Source: Pseudomonadota bacterium (lineage in GTDB: Bacteria > Pseudomonadota > Gammaproteobacteria > Burkholderiales > Sulfuriferulaceae). From it: a stretch of 62,638 bases of DNA. The notes beneath the pieces are model-generated. The model was not told where the DNA came from and ran no database searches. It worked only from the letters and a program-made list of their open reading frames with translations. The stretch is taken from positions 189,323 through 251,960 of the forward strand of contig JAJZUW010000004.1 of the NCBI GenBank assembly GCA_021845925.1, read 5' to 3'. The position numbers and the translations under genes are program-made. Below, in pieces: positions 15,770 to 23,535 of the stretch (position 1 is the first letter of the stretch; each line of letters begins with the position of its first letter).

Positions 15770-18053
15770 TTTCAACGATCAGCCCAACTGCGAAATTGAA
15801 AGACGCTCCGGAAGGGATGAGGTCCTGACTGATCTCATGGGCAAACTGGAATCGGTGTTGTTCACGCTCTATCCTGCCGGCAAAGTTCGTCACGGTAAAT
15901 TCTTCATCGGGGACGTGCTGGGTAGCCCCGGCGACAGCCTCGAGGTCGTGCTCGACGGCGAGAAGGCGGGACTCTGGACAGATCGCGCAACCGGCCAAGG
16001 TGGGAATTTCTTTGCCCTGCTCGCCGCGCACGATCATCTGGACGTGCATGCGGATTTCCCGAAGGTGCTGGAAATTGCCGCCGGTCTTTCTGGGAGCACG
16101 CACGCCAAACCGCCCAGGAAATCCCGCCGTTGTGCGCCGACTGACGACCTGGGACCGGCGACCGCCAAGTGGGATTACTGCGATGTCGACGGCAAACTCA
16201 TCGCGGTGGTCTACCGCTACGATCCGCCCGGCCGCAAGAAGGAGTTCCGGCCATGGGATGCCAAACACCGCAAGATGGCCCCACCCGAGCCCCGGCCACT
16301 CTATAACCAGCCGGGCATCGCGCAGTCTGCTCAGGTGATTCTGGTCGAAGGCGAGAAATGCGCTAAGACACTGATCGACATGGGCACCTGCGCCACCACC
16401 GCCATGCACGGCGCCAACGCCCCGGTGGACAAAACCGACTGGACGCCGCTTGTCGGCAAAGAGGTACTGATCTGGCCGGATCGCGACAAGCCGGGCTGGG
16501 AGTATGCCGATCGCGCATCGCAAGCCTTGCTCATGGCGGGTGCGGCAAGCTGCCATATTCTCTATCCGCCAGAAAGTGTGCCGGATGGATGGGATGCCGC
16601 CGATGCCAGAGCCGAAGGGTTCGACATCGCAGGATTCATTGCCCATGGACCGCGACTGCAGATGCATCTTGCCGAAGCAGATCCGCTTTCCGGAATTGCC
16701 GATGGCAATGAGCCGACCGAGGAGAGCGTATGGGGGACCGAAGATGCCCTGGCGTTGTCCTATACCCGTCGCTATCACCGGGACTGGCGCTATGTCGCTG
16801 CCTGGGGCAAGTGGATGGTGTGGGACGGACAGCGCTGGCGCACCGAGGACACACTCGCTGCAACCGATCTCATCCGGCACGTCTGCCGCCAGGCGGCCGT
16901 GAAATCCAGTAACCCGAAGCTTGCCGCGAAACTTGCTTCATCCGGCACGGTAGGCGGTGTGGAACGCCTGGCCCGGGCCGATCGCAGGCACGCGGCCACC
17001 ACCGAGGAATGGGATGCCGATCCGTGGCTGCTCAACACACCCGGTGGCGTGGTCGACCTCAAGACGGGGAGAAATCGCCCACATGACCGGGCCGACCGCA
17101 TGACCCGGATCACCACTGCCACCCCACGGGGTGAGTGCCCGACCTGGCGGAAGTTTCTCGATGAAGTCACCGGAGGCGACAAGGCATTGCAGGACTATTT
17201 GCAGCGCATGGCGGGGTATGCATTGACCGGCTCCACCCGCGAACACGCCCTGTTCTTCCTCTACGGCACGGGCGCCAACGGCAAGTCGGTGTTTCTGAAT
17301 ACGCTCGCCAGCATCCTGGGCAATTATGCCACCAACGCGCCCATGGATACGTTCATGGAAACGCGTAGCGACCGGCATCCGACCGACATGGCGGGACTGC
17401 GCGGTGCGCGCTTCGTGTCCAGCATCGAAACCGAGCAAGGCCGACGCTGGGCCGAATCCAAGGTCAAAAGTCTGACCGGCGGCGACAAGATCTCCGCGCG
17501 CTTCATGCGGCAGGATTTTTTTGAGTTCTTCCCGCAGTTCAAGCTCTTCGTGGCTGGTAACCACAAGCCCGCCATCCGCAACATCGACGAGGCGATGAAG
17601 CGCAGGCTGCATCTGATTCCGTTCACGGTCACGATTCCGCCCGAACGGCGCGACAAGCACCTGCAGCAGAAATTGATGGCTGAGCGTGACGGCATTCTCG
17701 CCTGGGCGGTACAAGGGTGTCTGAACTGGCAGCGTGACGGGCTCAACCCGCCTGCGAGCGTGGTATCGGCTACCGACGAGTATTTCGAGGCGGAAGACGC
17801 CGTTGGTCGCTGGCTGGAAGAAAACTGCGTGCTGCACGCGAACGCCAGATCCCTCACCGCCGAACTCTTCAACGACTGGAAACAGTGGTGCGATGCGGCG
17901 GGCGAATTCATCGGCTCGCAGCGCCGGTTTTCCGATCTGCTCGTCACTCGCGGTATCGAGAAATGGCGCAATCCTGCCGGGCTGCGCGGGTTCCAGGGGA
18001 TAGGACTCAAGGCACCGGCCACAACCGGATATACCCCTTATGCGGACGACTGA
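15762..18053 (+). CDS. Phage primase-helicase (TOPRIM + D5/P4-type SF3 helicase)
   Basis: The start ATG at 15762 has GAGGAGGA upstream; about 763 residues. The N-terminal part holds a TOPRIM-like core (VILVEGEKCAKTLI, then VLIWPDRDKPGW) at about residues 195-260. The C-terminal part has the D5_N segment and an SF3 helicase: Walker A GTGANGKS near 502, RGARFVSSIETEQGRRWAES and LFVAGNHKPAIRNIDEAMKR (sensor/arginine finger). It primes and unwinds at the phage origin. It is followed by a 139-base region with inverted repeats that may be that origin. Confidence 0.93.
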   Translation: MLDFNDQPNCEIERRSGRDEVLTDLMGKLESVLFTLYPAGKVRHGKFFIGDVLGSPGDSLEVVLDGEKAGLWTDRATGQGGNFFALLAAHDHLDVHADFPKVLEIAAGLSGSTHAKPPRKSRRCAPTDDLGPATAKWDYCDVDGKLIAVVYRYDPPGRKKEFRPWDAKHRKMAPPEPRPLYNQPGIAQSAQVILVEGEKCAKTLIDMGTCATTAMHGANAPVDKTDWTPLVGKEVLIWPDRDKPGWEYADRASQALLMAGAASCHILYPPESVPDGWDAADARAEGFDIAGFIAHGPRLQMHLAEADPLSGIADGNEPTEESVWGTEDALALSYTRRYHRDWRYVAAWGKWMVWDGQRWRTEDTLAATDLIRHVCRQAAVKSSNPKLAAKLASSGTVGGVERLARADRRHAATTEEWDADPWLLNTPGGVVDLKTGRNRPHDRADRMTRITTATPRGECPTWRKFLDEVTGGDKALQDYLQRMAGYALTGSTREHALFFLYGTGANGKSVFLNTLASILGNYATNAPMDTFMETRSDRHPTDMAGLRGARFVSSIETEQGRRWAESKVKSLTGGDKISARFMRQDFFEFFPQFKLFVAGNHKPAIRNIDEAMKRRLHLIPFTVTIPPERRDKHLQQKLMAERDGILAWAVQGCLNWQRDGLNPPASVVSATDEYFEAEDAVGRWLEENCVLHANARSLTAELFNDWKQWCDAAGEFIGSQRRFSDLLVTRGIEKWRNPAGLRGFQGIGLKAPATTGYTPYADD

Positions 18054-18058
18054 TTCTC

Positions 18059-18192
18059 ATGAAAACCGTCGGCCTGACGCAGTTGACGCAGTTTGTCGTA
18101 ACTCTCTATACGCGCGCGTGTGCGCGCCTCATGGAAGGTTTCGACATTCTGTGTCAACTGCGTCAGACCCAGACCATACAAGGACTGACGAC
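18059..18192. other. Candidate replication origin: 14-bp inverted repeat with a CG-alternating centre
   Basis: CTGACGCAGTTGAC (18074-18087) and its exact reverse complement GTCAACTGCGTCAG (18153-18166) flank 65 bases that include alternating cgcgcgcgtgtgcgcgc (about 18111-18127). The left arm is part of a short direct repeat (tgacgcagt tgacgcagt). It lies between the primase-helicase and RuvC-like genes. A 45-codon frame crosses it but looks like a by-product of the repeats. Confidence 0.45.
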
Positions 18193-18663
18193 ATGAACCA
18201 AACCCTGCTCGCCCTCGACCTGGGCACCCATACCGGATGGGCGCTGCGCCATCTAGACGGTGGCATCACCAGCGGCACCGAGCATTTCAAACCACAACGC
18301 TTTGAAGGCGGCGGCATGCGCTACCTTCGGTTCAAACGATGGCTTACAGAACTGAAAGCCATGGCCGACGGCATCGACGCTGTGTACTTCGAAGAAGTGC
18401 GGCGCCACGCAGGGGTCGATGCGGCACACGCCTATGGCGGGTTTCTCGCCACGCTCACTGCCTGGTGCGAACACCACCAGATTCCGTATCAGGGGGTGCC
18501 GGTGGGCACGATCAAGAAACACGCGACAGGTAAAGGCCGCGCCAGCAAGGACGAGATGATCGCAAGTGTCCGCGCACGCGGATTTAGCCCAATCGACGAC
18601 AACGAAGCCGATGCCCTGGCACTTCTGCACTGGGCACTCGAACAGCAAGGAGATCAAACATGA
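18193..18663 (+). CDS. RuvC-like Holliday junction resolvase
   Basis: 156 residues with a RuvC/RNase H fold: Asp9 in LLALDLGTHTGWAL, Glu67/68 in DAVYFEEVRRH, and the C-terminal acidic pair in IDDNEADALALLHWALE. The GTIKKHATGKGRASKDEMI stretch matches the basic loop of phage RuvC-like resolvases. It would resolve branched replication or recombination products before packaging. ATGA overlap with the next gene. Confidence 0.9.
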   Translation: MNQTLLALDLGTHTGWALRHLDGGITSGTEHFKPQRFEGGGMRYLRFKRWLTELKAMADGIDAVYFEEVRRHAGVDAAHAYGGFLATLTAWCEHHQIPYQGVPVGTIKKHATGKGRASKDEMIASVRARGFSPIDDNEADALALLHWALEQQGDQT

Positions 18664-19193
18664 AACACACACCAATCATGCCGGTTTTGCCCGGAACGCT
18701 GGATGGCAAGGAAGTCCGCTTCGTGAACGCCCGGCTTCTTCATGCTTTCCTGGGTGTTGGCCGGGATTTCTCGACCTGGATCAAGGAGCGTATCGAGGAA
18801 TTCGAGTTTGTGGAAGGCGAGGACTTTTCCCCCGTTTCGGGGAAAAGTCGAGGTGGACGCCCAGCCATCGAGTATTTCATTACCCTCGACATGGCCAAGG
18901 AACTGTCCATGGTGGAACGCACTGCGCGGGGACGGGAGGCCCGGCGTTACTTCATCGACTGTGAGCGCCAGCTTCGGCAACTGCAGCAGATGACGAACCG
19001 TGCCGCCGCAGTGCCCGGGTTGAGCCGTGCACAGCGACAGGCCATCAACCGCCAGGCATGGGCCGATGTCGCAGGCCACGCCTACACCCGATTCCACGCC
19101 CGTCGTGAGGAGCTGTTACAGAATCTGGTCATGGATACAGAATCGGGGCCGACACTCCTGCCCCGCAACTTTCGGCCGGATTGGGCAAAGTGA
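18660..19193 (+). CDS. AntA/AntB-type antirepressor
   Basis: 177 residues. The AntA/AntB domain is clear: EVRFVNARLLHAFLGVGRDF, STWIKERIEEFEFVEGEDFS and IEYFITLDMAKELSMVERTA, then RGREARRYFIDCERQL. In P1 and relatives such proteins antagonise the repressor. The C-terminal third is helical and basic. Second antirepressor-like gene in the operon besides the Bro-N gene. Confidence 0.9.
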   Translation: MKHTPIMPVLPGTLDGKEVRFVNARLLHAFLGVGRDFSTWIKERIEEFEFVEGEDFSPVSGKSRGGRPAIEYFITLDMAKELSMVERTARGREARRYFIDCERQLRQLQQMTNRAAAVPGLSRAQRQAINRQAWADVAGHAYTRFHARREELLQNLVMDTESGPTLLPRNFRPDWAK

Positions 19194-19202
19194 GGACCTG
19201 AC

Positions 19203-19418
19203 ATGAAAATCCCATCTTCTTCCTACCGCTGCCCACTCGGTCGATTGCAGCCCGACACTCCGGATCTGGACGCCATCAAACAAAACGGCTGGCGCGACCA
19301 GCACATTCTGGTGGTGTCAGAAAACGACGAACGCCTCGATTTCGTCGAGCGCGAAATCGTTCGTCGCATTGGCAATCGCCTGTATGGCACCGTACCCAGG
19401 AGCAAACCCCATGAGTGA
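19203..19418 (+). CDS. Small phage protein, unknown function
   Basis: 71 residues, ATG at 19203 after GAGGACCTGAC. Composition is soluble and mixed; the part RDQHILVVSENDERLDFVER followed by EIVRRIGNRLYG recalls short proteins encoded just before the phage late regulator-like gene. Overlaps the next gene by 8 bases. Confidence 0.65.
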   Translation: MKIPSSSYRCPLGRLQPDTPDLDAIKQNGWRDQHILVVSENDERLDFVEREIVRRIGNRLYGTVPRSKPHE

Positions 19419-19833
19419 ATGGAGCAGCCATGACGTGGCGCAACGCATCCACGAGGCAACGCAAACCGCGCACCGCCTGCCGCCGGTGCGGGTCCAGGGG
19501 TATTTCAATCTTTGGCCGGTCATGGCCCGGAGCGAATTCGAGCGATTTGCGAACGACGATCCACAGCCCATCAGATTTCCGCCGTCACCGCTGGAAATTG
19601 ACCGGATGATGGAAGTGATGCGCTGGATGGTGTGGCTCGACGTTGACGATCGCAAACTCGTCTGGATGCGCGCCGACCGTTATCGCTGGGAGGAGATCGC
19701 CAGGCGTTCCGGTTGTTCGACGCGCACTGCGCAGCGGCGCTGGAACGATGCCGTCGGCCGGGTGGCTGTGCACCTCAATATGCGGCAGGGGGAAATAGCG
19801 GGTTTTGGCGTGAATGCGCGTAATCCCGCGTGA
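19411..19833 (+). CDS. DUF6362-like HTH protein (possible late regulator)
   Basis: 140 residues from the ATG at 19411 inside the end of the previous gene. The C-terminal part has a sigma-like helix-turn-helix, YRWEEIARRSGCSTRTAQRR followed by WNDAVGRVAVHLN. The middle (EIDRMMEVMRWMVWLDVDDR) is helical. This resembles the small phage proteins that end the early operon and are thought to regulate late transcription. The family name is by resemblance. Confidence 0.75.
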   Translation: MSEWSSHDVAQRIHEATQTAHRLPPVRVQGYFNLWPVMARSEFERFANDDPQPIRFPPSPLEIDRMMEVMRWMVWLDVDDRKLVWMRADRYRWEEIARRSGCSTRTAQRRWNDAVGRVAVHLNMRQGEIAGFGVNARNPA

Positions 19834-19953
19834 TGCTGCGGAAATGAGCGAATTTTGGGCGTGTCGCGTTTTCGGGAAATTCCGGTAGAATTCTGGCTAT
19901 GATCTGGACAGAAAAGCGACCAGAACAGCCCACCACGATTTGAACGAATCCCG

Positions 19954-19985
19954 AACCCGCCTGGCAACCCCCGGCGGGTTTTTTA
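19954..19985 (+). terminator. Intrinsic terminator at the early/late boundary
   Basis: AACCCGCC (19954-19961) pairs with GGCGGGTT (19973-19980) and runs into TTTTTTA. It ends only 14 bases before the methylase start codon, so the methylase needs read-through, antitermination or a processed leader. The same arrangement recurs upstream of the capsid gene and of the lysis module. Confidence 0.75.
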
Positions 19986-19998
19986 TTTCCCGGATGCC

Positions 19999-21984
19999 AT
20001 GACTGCCCTGCACATCGAATACCGTCCCATCGACGTCCTGATTCCATACATTCGCAATGCCAGGCAGCATTCCGATGCCCAGGTGGCACAGATCGCCGCC
20101 TCCATCCGGGAGTTCGGCTGGGGTGCTCCGATTCTGATCGACGGGCAAAACAACGTGATCGCCGGTCATGGTCGGCTGCTCGCCGCCCGCAAGCTCGGGC
20201 TGGCCGAAGTTCCGGTCGTGCCAATGACCCACCTCACCGACACCCAGCGCCGTGCGCTGATCCTGGCCGACAACAAGATCGGCGAGAATGCGGCATGGGA
20301 TGAGGAACTGCTGGGACTGGAACTGTCGGAACTCAATGAGTCCGGTTTCGATCTGGAACTGACCGGATTTACCGAAGCCGAATGGGCGGCGCTCATCGAT
20401 GGAGAAGAAACCAGCAAGGGCGGTCTTACCGATGAAGATGCGGTTCCTGAAGTTCAAGAAACGCCCATCTCGCAACCCGGCGATCTGTGGCTGCTGGGCG
20501 AGCACAAGCTACTGTGCGGTGATGCTACCAAGGCCGAGGACTACAAGGTGCTGCTGGGCGATGAACTGGTGGACATGGCCTTCACCGACCCACCCTACAA
20601 TGTCAATTATGCCAACACGGCGAAAGACAAGCTGCGTGGCAAGCATCGCCCGATCCTGAACGATAACCTGGGCGCAGATTTCGGTGCATTCCTGACAGAT
20701 GCCTGCCGGAACATCCTCTCTGTCACCAAGGGCGCGGTCTACATCGCCATGAGTTCTTCCGAACTCGACACCCTGCAGTTCGCATTCCGGTCTGCCGGCG
20801 GAAAGTGGTCGACCTTCATCATCTGGGCCAAGAACACCTTCACGCTCGGCCGCGCCGACTACCAGCGCCAGTACGAGCCGATCCTGTATGGCTGGCGCGA
20901 TGGTGCCGACCACTACTGGTGCGGCGCACGCGACCAGGGTGATGTTTGGCAGATCAAGAAACCGCAAAAGAATGATCTTCATCCTTGCCTATGTCCAGGC
21001 TCAGAGGTGTTAACGGAAAACGGTTGGCGCGTCATTGAATCGTTGGTCGAAGGTGATTGCGTCCTGGCGGCAGACGGTGTGTTCCGTTCAGTGGAACTGG
21101 TGTCGTCTCATTTTATTGAAAAGTGTGTATTCCGGCTTGCTGTTTCGGGTGTTGAGAGTGCAGTCGATGCCACCGGCAACCACCCATTTCTCGTTCTGCG
21201 CGACGGCGAATTAGCGTGGATCGAGGCTTCTCAAATCGTTGTCGGGGACGAAATATGCTCACCAAAAAAGGTTATGTCAGAAACTGGTACGGCGATCGGC
21301 AACGAATGGAACACGACATCGTATGGGAACGGAATTTCGGAGCCGTCCCGGACGGACATTGCGTCCATCATATCGACCACGACAAACAAAACAATCACAT
21401 TTCAAACCTGCAACTTGTCACCCACCTTGAGCACAAGCGGATTCACTCCGGTTGCCACCTCCGCGATGGTGTTTGGTGGAAGCCTTGCGGCGCCTGCGGA
21501 TCACTTAAACCGGTTACTCCAGAACACTGGTATCTCAACGCAAAAGGATGGCCTTATGGATGGGGCTGTCGACCATGCCACGTCAAAAAAGTCGTACAGC
21601 TTCGTTCTGCGAAGCGTAAGCAGCCTCGAGAAAATAAATTACTCGGGGTTGGTGTGGAACTTGTCGGTGAAGGACAGCCCCACCTTTGAAACGCGCATTG
21701 GCATGTCTCATAACACCATGAAGCCTGTCGAACTGGTGGAACGTGCGGTGAGAAACAGCAGCAAGACGCGCGACATCGTGCTCGATCCGTTCGGCGGATC
21801 GGGATCTACGTTGATTGCCTGCGAAAAATCCGGCCGACGAGCGCGCTTGATCGAACTCGATCCGAAGTATGTGGATATAGTTATTCGGCGCTGGCAGGAA
21901 TTCAGCGGACAGGAAGCAAAACGCGCCGGTGACGGCGCGACATTCGTGGATCTTGCGACCTCTGATCAGGCGACGATCCGGTAG
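19999..21984 (+). CDS. ParB-like/N6-adenine DNA methyltransferase with in-frame intein
   Basis: 661 codons. Residues 1-130 are a ParB-like nuclease domain (IDVLIPYIRNARQHSDAQVA, ILIDGQNNVIAGHGRLLAAR). Then comes a beta-order methylase: motif IV TDPPYNVNY near residue 195, the conserved NDLHP/TMKPVEL segment, and the SAM motif DPFGGSGST near the end. The HP|TMKP motif is split by a 243-residue intein (20986-21714); removal gives a normal 418-residue enzyme. Phage ParB-methylases probably protect phage DNA from restriction. The gene's last 19 bases overlap a convergent DUF3489 gene. The zero-frame linker of the intein also covers an HNH gene in the -1 frame. Confidence 0.95.
   Translation: MTALHIEYRPIDVLIPYIRNARQHSDAQVAQIAASIREFGWGAPILIDGQNNVIAGHGRLLAARKLGLAEVPVVPMTHLTDTQRRALILADNKIGENAAWDEELLGLELSELNESGFDLELTGFTEAEWAALIDGEETSKGGLTDEDAVPEVQETPISQPGDLWLLGEHKLLCGDATKAEDYKVLLGDELVDMAFTDPPYNVNYANTAKDKLRGKHRPILNDNLGADFGAFLTDACRNILSVTKGAVYIAMSSSELDTLQFAFRSAGGKWSTFIIWAKNTFTLGRADYQRQYEPILYGWRDGADHYWCGARDQGDVWQIKKPQKNDLHPCLCPGSEVLTENGWRVIESLVEGDCVLAADGVFRSVELVSSHFIEKCVFRLAVSGVESAVDATGNHPFLVLRDGELAWIEASQIVVGDEICSPKKVMSETGTAIGNEWNTTSYGNGISEPSRTDIASIISTTTNKTITFQTCNLSPTLSTSGFTPVATSAMVFGGSLAAPADHLNRLLQNTGISTQKDGLMDGAVDHATSKKSYSFVLRSVSSLEKINYSGLVWNLSVKDSPTFETRIGMSHNTMKPVELVERAVRNSSKTRDIVLDPFGGSGSTLIACEKSGRRARLIELDPKYVDIVIRRWQEFSGQEAKRAGDGATFVDLATSDQATIR
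21255..21689 (+). CDS. HNH endonuclease gene nested in the intein in the -1 frame
   Basis: 144 residues beginning MLTKKGYVRNWYGD, an N-terminus typical of free-standing phage HNH endonucleases. Core motif: DIVWERNFGAVPDGHCVHHI, DHDKQNNHISNLQLVTHLEH and KRIHSG. A zinc ribbon follows: KPCGACG...CRPC. The ATG at 21255 has GGGGA 7 bases upstream. The frame is offset by -1 from the surrounding intein, which remains open throughout. Access could be by internal initiation, or by -1 slippage at A_AAA_AAG (21264-21270), which would add the HNH domain to the N-terminal methylase and intein part. The last residues, after KRKQPRENK, read through the intein's C-terminal coding region. Confidence 0.85.
   Translation: MLTKKGYVRNWYGDRQRMEHDIVWERNFGAVPDGHCVHHIDHDKQNNHISNLQLVTHLEHKRIHSGCHLRDGVWWKPCGACGSLKPVTPEHWYLNAKGWPYGWGCRPCHVKKVVQLRSAKRKQPRENKLLGVGVELVGEGQPHL
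21264..21270 (+). promoter_or_regulatory. Candidate -1 ribosomal frameshift heptamer A_AAA_AAG
   Basis: In the intein frame the codons are CCA AAA AAG GTT, so the heptamer A AAA AAG is in the register required for simultaneous slippage, the same heptamer as in dnaX. A -1 slip continues as GGT TAT GTC, which is exactly the HNH frame (GYVRNWYG). GGGG lies about 17 bases upstream. I see no strong downstream stem. Predicted shifted product: 424 + 139 residues. Confidence 0.5.
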
Positions 21985-22439
21985 ATGCGTTCGGCTCCAG
22001 ATTCCTTGCTCGAGGTAATCGCAAGGCCGAACTTCTTCTTGAACGCACCGGCAAACGTGCCGCGCACAGTATGTGCCTGCCACCCTGTTGCAGCGCAGAT
22101 CTGCGCGATCGTGGCGCCTTCTGGACGCCTGAGCAGGGCAATTACCTGCGCCTGCTTGCTATTCTGCCGGATGCACGGCTTGGCCTGTTCGATGACGGCA
22201 TTGATCTCCTGAGCCGTCATTGGTCCCTTGCGCGGCACACCCAGGGCATCGTAGGCTTCGGCGGTGATGAACCAGTCACCGTGCAGAGGCGTGATCAAGG
22301 CTCGGTTGAACATGCCGTCCAGCACCTTCTTGCGCGCGCCGCCCTTGATGTTGTCGGGGAACCAGACGATCTTGCCGTCGGTGTGCTGATGCGCGTGGGC
22401 CAGAATGGTCTGTTGGGCTGAGGTAAGTTGCGTGGGCAT
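21966..22439 (-). CDS. DUF3489 domain protein
   Basis: 157 residues; ATG at 22439 with AGGAG 7 bases upstream. The C-terminal half is the DUF3489 helix-turn-helix: QNSKQAQVIALLRRPEGATI, AQICAATGWQAHTVRGTFAG and AFKKKFGLAITSSKE. The N-terminal half has a repeated related segment (HQHTDGKIVWFPDNIKGGAR). DUF3489 genes accompany phage serine-recombinase/DUF2924 modules; here it is instead placed in the middle of the phage on the minus strand. Probably a DNA-binding regulator. Confidence 0.88.
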   Translation of the reverse strand: MPTQLTSAQQTILAHAHQHTDGKIVWFPDNIKGGARKKVLDGMFNRALITPLHGDWFITAEAYDALGVPRKGPMTAQEINAVIEQAKPCIRQNSKQAQVIALLRRPEGATIAQICAATGWQAHTVRGTFAGAFKKKFGLAITSSKESGAERIYRIVA

Positions 22440-22455
22440 GATGATCTCCTGATAG

Positions 22456-22680
22456 TCAAACGGGATGGTTGATCCTGGCGTAGCGAATGGCGTTGCGTCG
22501 TTCCTTGAAGGTGGCAATAGCAACCCCGTTCGCATTCGGGTATTCGACATACCACCGCCCATCGTCCGGATTCCATGACATCTGCCAGCCATTGACGGAT
22601 GGTTGAAGGATAGATGGCTCATTGCCGTTCATGACGGGATAGGTTTTGTCGTGGTGCGTTTTTCTGGTTTCGGCAGGCAT
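22456..22680 (-). CDS. Small protein, unknown function
   Basis: 74 residues, ATG at 22680 with AGAGGAA upstream. The core NGWQMSWNPDDGRWYVEYPN and GVAIATFKERRNAIRYARI reads as a small beta-hairpin followed by a helix. It precedes the DUF3489 gene by 16 bases in the same operon. No family recognised. Confidence 0.6.
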   Translation of the reverse strand: MPAETRKTHHDKTYPVMNGNEPSILQPSVNGWQMSWNPDDGRWYVEYPNANGVAIATFKERRNAIRYARINHPV

Positions 22681-22708
22681 GATCGTTTCCTCTACAGGTT
22701 GACAATGA

Positions 22709-22975
22709 TTACTTTAAGTTCCGGATGATCCGGACACCTTCATGCGCCAGACTCAACGCGGCGTTGGCCAGTGCGATGTGGGTGATGCCTGGTGCGGCTT
22801 TAGCATCGGCAAACAACTCGTCGATGACCCACTTGCTTTGAGCGCGCATCGCAGTACAGGCCGCTTCGAGTTTTTCAGTGCTGGCCGTTCTGACTTCCGG
22901 GCAGATGCGAACCAGGGTGGTCAAGGCAGCTTCGGCGAGCTTTTTGCCCAGGGTGTCGATGTGTTGGGTGTTCAT
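22709..22975 (-). CDS. Small protein, unknown function
   Basis: 88 residues, largely alpha-helical (TLGKKLAEAALTTLVRICPE, ALANAALSLAHEGVRIIRNL), ATG at 22975 with GGAG 9 bases upstream. First gene of the three-gene minus-strand unit. No motif recognised. Confidence 0.6.
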   Translation of the reverse strand: MNTQHIDTLGKKLAEAALTTLVRICPEVRTASTEKLEAACTAMRAQSKWVIDELFADAKAAPGITHIALANAALSLAHEGVRIIRNLK

Positions 22976-23063
22976 GTTCGTTGCTCCGTTCTCGTTGATG
23001 ACGGTGACATGAACGCTTCATTGCCGGAATCAATCAAGTTGTTTTTACAGGAATTTTTATCGT

Positions 23064-23450
23064 ATGGCAGTTGCCGCTCCGACTCCGTGTCGTTACCCCG
23101 GATGCGCCGCTCTGCTTGCCACACCGGGATACTGCGACAGGCATCTGCATGTGGTCCGAAGGCAGCAGGACGATCGTCGGGGATCACCCGCAAGTCGTGG
23201 CTACGATTCTCGATGGCGCAAGGCGCGAAGTCATTTTCTGTGTCAGCACCCACTGTGCACCGCGTGTGAACGTCGGGGGCTGGTCACTCCAGCTTCTGTG
23301 GTTGACCATATCGTTCCGCATCGCGGTGATAAACAACTGTTCTGGGATACAACCAACTGGCAGGCGCTTTGCAAGCCCTGTCACGATGCAAAGACTGCTC
23401 GCGAGGATGGCGGCTTCGGTCGTCTGGTCAAGCCCCTTGCCCAACGGTAG
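23064..23450 (+). CDS. HNH nuclease of the packaging module
   Basis: 128 residues, ATG at 23064. N-terminal zinc site (CRYPGCAALLATPGYCDRH), then the HNH core: LCQHPLCTACERRGLVTPAS, VVDHIVPHRGDKQLFWDTTN and WQALCKPCHDAKTARED. This is the terminase-associated HNH family (HK97 gp74-like), needed with TerL for specific cos-type DNA cleavage. Its position just before the small terminase gene fits. The start near an RBS-poor leader leaves the first residues slightly uncertain. Confidence 0.92.
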   Translation: MAVAAPTPCRYPGCAALLATPGYCDRHLHVVRRQQDDRRGSPASRGYDSRWRKARSHFLCQHPLCTACERRGLVTPASVVDHIVPHRGDKQLFWDTTNWQALCKPCHDAKTAREDGGFGRLVKPLAQR

Positions 23451-23535
23451 GGGGGATCAATTCCTTGGCGGCCCGCTGCGCGGCACCGCACGGGTGCCCA
23501 AATTTTTGTGCGTGCAAATTCAAAGGAAATTTTTT

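Larger units (their letters stand above)
20986..21714 (+). other. Class 1 intein in the DNA methylase (243 residues)
   Basis: Begins with Cys1 (CLCPGSEVLTENGWRVIESL, block A) and has block B VDATGNHPFLVLRDGELAW with its His. It ends with block F/G YSGLVWNLSVKDSPTFETR then IGMSHN before extein Thr. Insertion is between Pro and Thr of HP|TMKP, a highly conserved methylase site, as typical for homing. Between about residues 95 and 215 the zero-frame sequence is a Ser/Thr-rich low-complexity linker with no endonuclease motif. The endonuclease is encoded in another frame of the same DNA. Confidence 0.93.

Noticed and set aside
15741-16880. 379-codon minus-strand frame
   Set aside because: Shadow of the primase-helicase gene; rich in Gly/Arg/His as expected for an antisense of GC-rich codons.
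18059-18196. 45-codon frame MKTVGLTQLTQ...
   Set aside because: Lies across inverted repeats between primase and RuvC genes; amino-acid content follows the repeats and it overlaps the RuvC-like start. Treated as part of a possible origin.
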